In this document: positions 7,342 to 11,161 of the stretch, in pieces
How positions within the stretch are numbered: the first letter of the stretch is position 1
Layout of the letters: every line of letters begins with the position of its first letter
Assembly (NCBI GenBank): GCA_040389305.1
Contig: JAZKAD010000025.1
Location: forward strand, 1-11,161
DNA length: 11,161 bases
From: JAZKAD01 sp040389305
GTDB taxonomy: Bacteria; Pseudomonadota; Alphaproteobacteria; Rickettsiales; Rickettsiaceae
Direction: 5' to 3'
Notes under the pieces: generated by a model
What the model was told of the DNA's origin: nothing
Seen by the model: only the letters and a program-made list of their open reading frames with translations
The model's database searches: none
Translations under genes and position numbers: made by a program

Positions 7342-7557
7342 TTATCTCTACCTTCGTGGTTACCTACTTGAGTAGGCGCGAATTAAACTCTTGTACTAAT
7401 GTTTATTTAAAATGAAAAATAACAACTTCTTGTTTTGTTATATGAATGGCTTCGGTCGATTTATGGGTTTTTTAACTCATAAATGTACCATGTTTTATGC
7501 CCAAAGGCATTTCCACCAACAGTCGTCATCAAATACATATCAAAGCGAGAGAGTTTT
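7342..7557 (+). promoter_or_regulatory. Long leader of the ABC operon with two inverted repeats and an aromatic-rich open frame
   Basis: CCTACT-TG-AGTAGG (7363-7376) is a perfect short palindrome that could be an operator or weak hairpin. A larger hairpin lies at 7459-7484: arms 7459-7469 and 7474-7484 form 11 pairs (one G-U) around a TTTT loop, with no clean U-run after it. An open frame starts at ATG 7412 and runs to 7594, overlapping the next gene. Its first 29 codons contain eight Phe/Tyr (starts MKNNNFLFCYMNGFGRFMGF), and the hairpin covers codons 16-25. No ribosome site precedes this ATG, so translation is doubtful. The combination is reminiscent of amino-acid attenuation leaders, but this is inference. 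Confidence 0.3.
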
Positions 7558-8575
7558 ATGGACAGCATTAACAAACAACAAAGGAGAAATATAAACACCC
7601 AAACTAGAAGAGTTATTTCTAGTAGTATATTAGCTTTATACTCTCTCTTCGCCCTCCCTATACTTTCTTACGCAAACCTCGACTCACCTAAAGTTATAGC
7701 AATAACAGAAATCGTTGCTCATCCGTCCTTAGAGCAAGCAAAACTCGGCATCATAGATTCGTTAAAAAATGCTGGTTATAAGCCCGGGATAAATCTCAAA
7801 ATCATTGAACAAAATGCTCAGGGCAACATCAGTAACGCATCTTTGATCGCAAAAAATTTTGTCGCTTTAAAACCAGATGCAATAGTTGCAATTTCCACCC
7901 CTTCAGCTCAAAGCATTGTAAGAGCTATACGTGGCACAGATATTCCTCTTGTTATATCTTCTGTTACTGACCCTGTGTCTGCTGGCATTGTTACTACTAT
8001 TGAATCTCCAACAATGAATATCACTGGTTCTATTGACACTCCTTTGATTCCCGAAGAAATTGAGCTAATAAAACAAATGGTTCCAGGTATCAAAACTTTG
8101 GGCCTTCTGTATAGCTCAGGAGAAGATAATTCTGCAAAAACTATAGAACTCATAAAATCCTATTTAAATGGCAAAATGGAAATAAGAGAAGCTATAGCAA
8201 TGAACTCCAATCAAGTATCTGGAGCTATTGCGAGTCTTGTTGGAAAAGTAGATGCGGTATATATACCTTCGGGATAATATAATCTATTCAAGCATGATAA
8301 AAATCGTACAAATCTCTAGACAGAACAAGCTGCCATTATTTTCAAGCGACCCAGACTCAGTCAAGCAGGGGGCACTTGGATGCGTGGGGTACACGCAATA
8401 TGCTGTGGGTCGCATGGCTGGAAAATTATTAGCACAGGTATTAGAGGGTCATAAGTTATTAAAAATTCAACGCCCCGCAGAGCCTGAGGTTTTTATTAAC
8501 GAAACTTCCGCCAAAATATTCGGCTTAAACATTCCAAGCTCTATCCTTGGCATGACAGTCAATAAAGTTAAATGA
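7558..8575 (+). pseudogene. ABC importer substrate-binding protein (ABC_sub_bind family), interrupted by a +1 frameshift
   Basis: This is a periplasmic binding protein of the PF04392 type, which in related operons (TrpX-like) serves amino-acid import. The first part (7558-8277) has a Sec signal: basic n-region RRN...TRR, hydrophobic core ending in ILSYA (cleavage after A39), then the mature domain starting NLDSPKVIAITEIVAHPSLE. ISTPSAQS and VTDPVSAGIV are family-like. The frame stops at TAA 8275-8277 directly after VYIPSG. The remainder continues one frame over (to TGA 8573-8575) with SSMIKIVQISRQNKLPLFSS and the lobe ending NETSAKIFGLNIPSS. Dropping one G from the GGG at 8271-8273 gives VYIPSDNIIYSS and a protein of 338 residues, the expected family length. 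ATG 7558 has only a weak GAGAG site; a perfect AAGGAG (7581-7586) stands before an in-frame ATA at 7591. The downstream fragment could only be made separately from weak starts. It is either a true lesion or a sequence error. Confidence 0.85.
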
Positions 8576-9324
8576 AGGATGTCATGAACCAATTACAATT
8601 ACTCGGAGCTATAGAAATCGGCTTAATATATTCCCTAGTCGCCATTGGAGTGTATATTACATTTAAGATAATAGACTTCCCCGATCTTACTGTTGACGGT
8701 AGCTTTACTTTGGGTGCTGCCATCGCAGGAGCTATGATTTCAGCTGGGTTTAATCCTTATCTATCAACGATTGTAGCAATATTTGCAGGAAGTATTGCGG
8801 GAGTTATTACTGGATATCTCAATACAAGGTGGAAAATACTTGGATTGCTTGCGGGCATCCTTGTTATGACCGCTTTGTATTCTATAAATCTTCGTATTAT
8901 GACAAGGCCTAATATAGCGATTATTGATGAGCCTACGATTTTTGGATCTCGCTCAATTATTATTACGTCCCTTATAATAGTAACGGCATTGATCTTAATA
9001 CTCACTAGATTCTTCGCTTCTCATTTTGGACTTGGTATTAGAGCCGCAGGGATAAATCCAAAGGTTAGTAGCGCTTATGGTATAAGCGTAAGTAAAATGA
9101 AGATCATAGCTCTCGCTTTAAGCAATGGGATTGTTGGTCTTGCTGGTGCATTATTTACGCAATCACAAGGTTTTGCAGATATTTCTATGGGCACTGGTAC
9201 CGTTATAGTAGGCCTCGCCTCCGTCATTATCGGCGAGGCTATAATACATCCGCAGAAGATATTTGTGGGCTTAATGACTTGCGCTGTAGGCTCTGTATTA
9301 TATCGCGTTGTTATAGCTTTTTAA
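8572..9324 (+). CDS. ABC importer inner-membrane permease, C-terminus split off by a +1 frameshift
   Basis: This is the membrane permease of the same importer (BPD_transp_2 family, the partner of ABC_sub_bind proteins). Uninterrupted, it gives 250 residues with multiple hydrophobic helices. Family features are FKIIDFPDLTVDGSFTLGAA (31-50), the coupling-loop region FGLGIRAAGINPKVSSAYGI, and GLAGALFTQSQGFADISMGTG. The frame stops at TAA 9322-9324 after YRVVIAF. In the +1 frame the coding sense continues to TGA 9425-9427, reading NVHDIGLEASDLNFITSALV and then a final hydrophobic segment ending LNPNKR, which restores the family length (284 residues) and brings the stop to 3 nt before the ATPase ATG. 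The extra base is one T in TTTTT at 9318-9322. ATG 8572 overlaps the upstream stop (ATGA); ATG 8584 has an AAGGA site 4 nt upstream and may be the real start. The truncated form would lack the last membrane helix. Confidence 0.88.
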   Translation: MKDVMNQLQLLGAIEIGLIYSLVAIGVYITFKIIDFPDLTVDGSFTLGAAIAGAMISAGFNPYLSTIVAIFAGSIAGVITGYLNTRWKILGLLAGILVMTALYSINLRIMTRPNIAIIDEPTIFGSRSIIITSLIIVTALILILTRFFASHFGLGIRAAGINPKVSSAYGISVSKMKIIALALSNGIVGLAGALFTQSQGFADISMGTGTVIVGLASVIIGEAIIHPQKIFVGLMTCAVGSVLYRVVIAF

Positions 9325-9430
9325 CGTCCACGATATAGGATTAGAAGCCTCTGACCTCAATTTTATTACGTCTGCATTAGTCATCTCGATCTTGGCCTTG
9401 TCAAAGCTAAATCCCAATAAAAGGTGAGAT

Positions 9431-10192
9431 ATGATAGAACTGAAAAGCATTAATGTTATTTTTGATAAAAATACTAATCGCGAAGCTCACGTTATAAAAG
9501 ATCTAGATCTTACAGTATCAAATGGAGATTTTATTACTATCATAGGAGGTAATGGTGCGGGCAAATCTACCTTGATGAATTTACTCGCTGGAGACTTATA
9601 TCCTAGTAATGGTCAAATTTTCATAGACGGCATAAATGTTACTAAACTTTCCACCGAAAAGCGATCCTCTATGGTGGCCAGGGTATTTCAAGATCCTATG
9701 ATAGGAACTTGCTCTGAACTTACCATTGAAGAAAATATGAGCATTGCCTATAAACGAGGCAATATAAGGGGGATAGATTTAAGTATTAATACAGAGCTAC
9801 GCAGTAAATTTCAAAAGATATTGCAAAACCTAGAGATGGGGTTAGAAAACCGCCTCAGTATGAAAGTATCGGGACTATCAGGAGGGCAGCGTCAGGCTCT
9901 TAGCTTAATTATGGCCACTATACAAGGATCAAAAATTTTACTTTTAGACGAACATACTGCGGCATTAGATCCAAAAATCGCTAAATTAATCATGGAAATT
10001 ACCGCCAAACTAACAGATATGTACAAACTTACAGCTCTGATGATTACCCATAGCATGTCTCAAGCACTACATTACGGTAATAGAACTATTATGATGTCTC
10101 GTGGCAAGATCGTAAAAGACATAGATGCCGTCAAGCGTAATAACCTTGCGCCCAATGATTTGATCAAATATTTTGATTTAGAAGATGCATGA
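9431..10192 (+). CDS. ABC importer ATP-binding protein
   Basis: This is the cytoplasmic ATPase that powers the importer encoded just upstream. It is 253 residues with all nucleotide-binding elements intact: Walker A GGNGAGKST (39-47), Q-loop Q87 in FQDPMIG, signature LSGGQ (149-153), Walker B ILLLDE (169-174) with D-loop ALD (178-180), and switch histidine H207 in ITHSMSQA. The segment after the Q-loop (GTCSELTIEENMSIA) is typical of ATPases paired with ABC_sub_bind/BPD_transp_2 partners (TrpZ-like, COG1101). The start ATG 9431 follows an AAGGTGAG ribosome site that overlaps the end of the frame-restored permease. In contrast with its two neighbours this gene shows no break. The stop codon lies inside the left arm of a terminator. 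Confidence 0.93.
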   Translation: MIELKSINVIFDKNTNREAHVIKDLDLTVSNGDFITIIGGNGAGKSTLMNLLAGDLYPSNGQIFIDGINVTKLSTEKRSSMVARVFQDPMIGTCSELTIEENMSIAYKRGNIRGIDLSINTELRSKFQKILQNLEMGLENRLSMKVSGLSGGQRQALSLIMATIQGSKILLLDEHTAALDPKIAKLIMEITAKLTDMYKLTALMITHSMSQALHYGNRTIMMSRGKIVKDIDAVKRNNLAPNDLIKYFDLEDA

Positions 10193-10227
10193 CCCAAACT
10201 AATGCATCTTCTAAATTATCTTTTTAT
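10175..10227 (+). terminator. Inverted-repeat terminator overlapping the ATPase stop codon
   Basis: The arms at 10176-10190 and 10202-10216 are perfectly complementary over 15 bp, with an 11-nt loop (10191-10201) followed by a T-rich tract (10217-10227, including TTTTT). The left arm encodes the last residues of the ATPase and the first base of its stop codon. The stem is AT-rich, so its strength is uncertain, but the length and T-tract are typical of a Rho-independent terminator for the ABC operon. Confidence 0.78.
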
Positions 10228-10235
10228 AGGAAGCT

Positions 10236-10688
10236 ATGACTCAAATCCAAATCCTCTCTATTGGAAAAGCCACTCCTGAATATTCTAGCCTTATGGCTCA
10301 TTGGCTTAAAATGACAAAGCTTAGTATCTCAGAAAAGGTTCTTATAGCCCCCAAGGGCCTCAAGGGAGAATCTCACAAGGCAGAAGAAGCAAAGATGCTG
10401 GGGAAGTATATAACAAGACCTGGGGTCCTTATAGCTTTAGATGCACAAGGAAGAAGCATGCCTAGCGACAAATTCGCCGAAATGCTTCAAAGGAATATGG
10501 ATAACGCAAAGCCTATGACTTTCATGATTGGAGGTGCTTATGGCTTGGACTCTAGTATAATTAATGAGGCTGATTTGATGCTGTCATTATCTGCTATGAC
10601 CATGCCACATCTACTTGCTAAGCTCATACTTATTGAACAAATCTATAGAGCAGAAACTATTAATCTTGGTCATCCTTATCACAAGTAA
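10236..10688 (+). CDS. rlmH: 23S rRNA (pseudouridine1915-N3)-methyltransferase RlmH
   Basis: RlmH methylates pseudouridine 1915 in helix 69 of 23S rRNA of assembled 70S ribosomes, using SAM bound in a SPOUT trefoil knot. The product is 150 residues, the normal size. Signature elements are LDAQGRSMPSDKFAEML (68-84), the SAM-binding loop MIGGAYGL (97-104), LSLSAMTMPHLLAKLILIEQ (116-135) and the C-terminal YRAETINLGHPYHK (137-150). The start at 10236 has an AGGAAG just 2 nt upstream. The gene begins 20 nt after the right arm of the terminator, so it needs read-through or a promoter inside the ATPase gene; I see no convincing promoter between. Its 3' end overlaps the convergent methyltransferase gene by 29 bp. 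Confidence 0.97.
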   Translation: MTQIQILSIGKATPEYSSLMAHWLKMTKLSISEKVLIAPKGLKGESHKAEEAKMLGKYITRPGVLIALDAQGRSMPSDKFAEMLQRNMDNAKPMTFMIGGAYGLDSSIINEADLMLSLSAMTMPHLLAKLILIEQIYRAETINLGHPYHK

Positions 10689-11161
10689 AAGCCACATTAC
10701 TCTTGCTGCATGTTAAGGTTATGATCTCGAAATTATCTAAAAAAGCCTCAGTATTTGCTGCGCTCAGTTGCTGCAATAGACTTTTTGGCAAAATTCTTGA
10801 TCCTTCCGTAAGATTGTTTGCCTCTCCCATATCCTGCAAATCACGCATTAAATCAAATGGGCTTTCGTATTCTACTTCAATTTTTTGACTGTCTACTACG
10901 ACAAATGCAAATCCAGCTTGCTGCAACAATCTATAAATATCGTCTGCATTTGCAAAGGGTGAAATATGCGCAGAATGACCAAGACCCGAGGCTATCTCAG
11001 CTTTAATAATAGCTCTCCTTAAATTTTTTAGAGTCATACCGCCAAAAAGGCTGGCTATGAACACTCCGTCTTCCGCCAAAACTTGACTAATTTTTTTAAA
11101 AAACCTAGGCAGATCGTTAATCCAATGGCTGTTTAAAACCGAAGTAATTAAAGAGAAGGAT
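10660..11161 (-). CDS. SAM-dependent methyltransferase, BioC/NDUFAF5-like, C-terminal part (5' end outside window)
   Basis: Read on the minus strand, the open frame continues to the window edge, so only the last 166 codons are visible. It matches the C-terminal half of alphaproteobacterial class I methyltransferases related to NDUFAF5 and BioC: LNSHWINDLPRFFKKISQVL (the post-motif helix region), DGVFIASLFGGMTLKNLRRA, then SPFANADDIYRLLQQAGFAF, VVDSQKIEVEYESPFDLMRD, DMGEANNL and ending in FEIITLTCSK and CDKDDQD. The SAM-binding glycine-rich motif would lie upstream, outside the window. Any in-window start such as TTG near 11079 would be artificial. The natural substrate in bacteria is not settled; mitochondrial relatives act on complex I assembly, so a role there is only inference. 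Confidence 0.85.
   Translation of the reverse strand, partial: SFSLITSVLNSHWINDLPRFFKKISQVLAEDGVFIASLFGGMTLKNLRRAIIKAEIASGLGHSAHISPFANADDIYRLLQQAGFAFVVVDSQKIEVEYESPFDLMRDLQDMGEANNLTEGSRILPKSLLQQLSAANTEAFLDNFEIITLTCSKSNVAFTCDKDDQD

Noticed and set aside
8252..8575. Independent small gene starting at ATG 8252
   Set aside because: Its sequence from about residue 9 on is the missing C-terminal lobe of the substrate-binding protein. It is explained by the frameshift, and the ATG lacks a ribosome site.
1..11161. CRISPR array, insertion sequence or phage attachment site
   Set aside because: No regularly spaced repeats, transposase or integrase frames, or long terminal inverted repeats were seen.

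Overview
The window looks like an AT-rich alphaproteobacterial chromosome, most likely a member of the Rickettsiales or a similar host-associated lineage. This is inferred from four things: a gene-transfer-agent (GTA) type tail gene, alphaproteobacterial-style flagellar rod genes, three successive amino-acid import systems, and frame breaks typical of eroding genomes. A flagellated Rickettsiales family such as Midichloriaceae would fit, but the sequence alone does not prove the family.

Layout. Positions 1-1305 hold a fragment of the large GTA baseplate protein (TIM-barrel plus tail domain). It has a frame break near position 50 and no C-terminal half. Positions 1306-1815 are mostly non-coding, with short coding-like remnants. 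At 1816-3208 lies a tight flgB-flgC-fliE operon (each junction a 1-nt TAATG overlap) encoding proximal rod and basal-body adaptor proteins. FlgB and FlgC both carry an unexpected Sec-signal-like N-terminus. After a 219-nt gap comes mnmA (tRNA 2-thiouridylase, 3428-4525). It is followed by two amino-acid carriers: an APC-family permease (4590-5999) and a divergent AGCS (sodium:alanine symporter) family protein (6005-7309).

At 7313-10192 is an ABC importer operon of the ABC_sub_bind type (substrate-binding protein, permease, ATPase; family related to TrpXYZ-like amino-acid importers). It has a promoter-like site, a leader of about 200 nt with an 11-bp hairpin and an aromatic-rich open frame, and a strong inverted-repeat terminator that starts inside the last codons of the ATPase. 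Two of its three genes are broken by one extra base in a short homopolymer (GGG at 8271-8273 and TTTTT at 9318-9322). The second break has the form UUU UAA, which would allow +1 slippage. The window ends with rlmH (23S rRNA pseudouridine methyltransferase) and, convergent and overlapping it by 29 bp, the 3' part of a BioC/NDUFAF5-like SAM methyltransferase.

Functional reading. Three unrelated importers in a row suggest dependence on external amino acids. mnmA and rlmH are core translation-modification genes. The flagellar trio implies at least a vestigial or modified basal body. No wholly new multi-gene system is evident. The most unusual signals are the signal-peptide-bearing rod proteins and the possibly recoded ABC operon.
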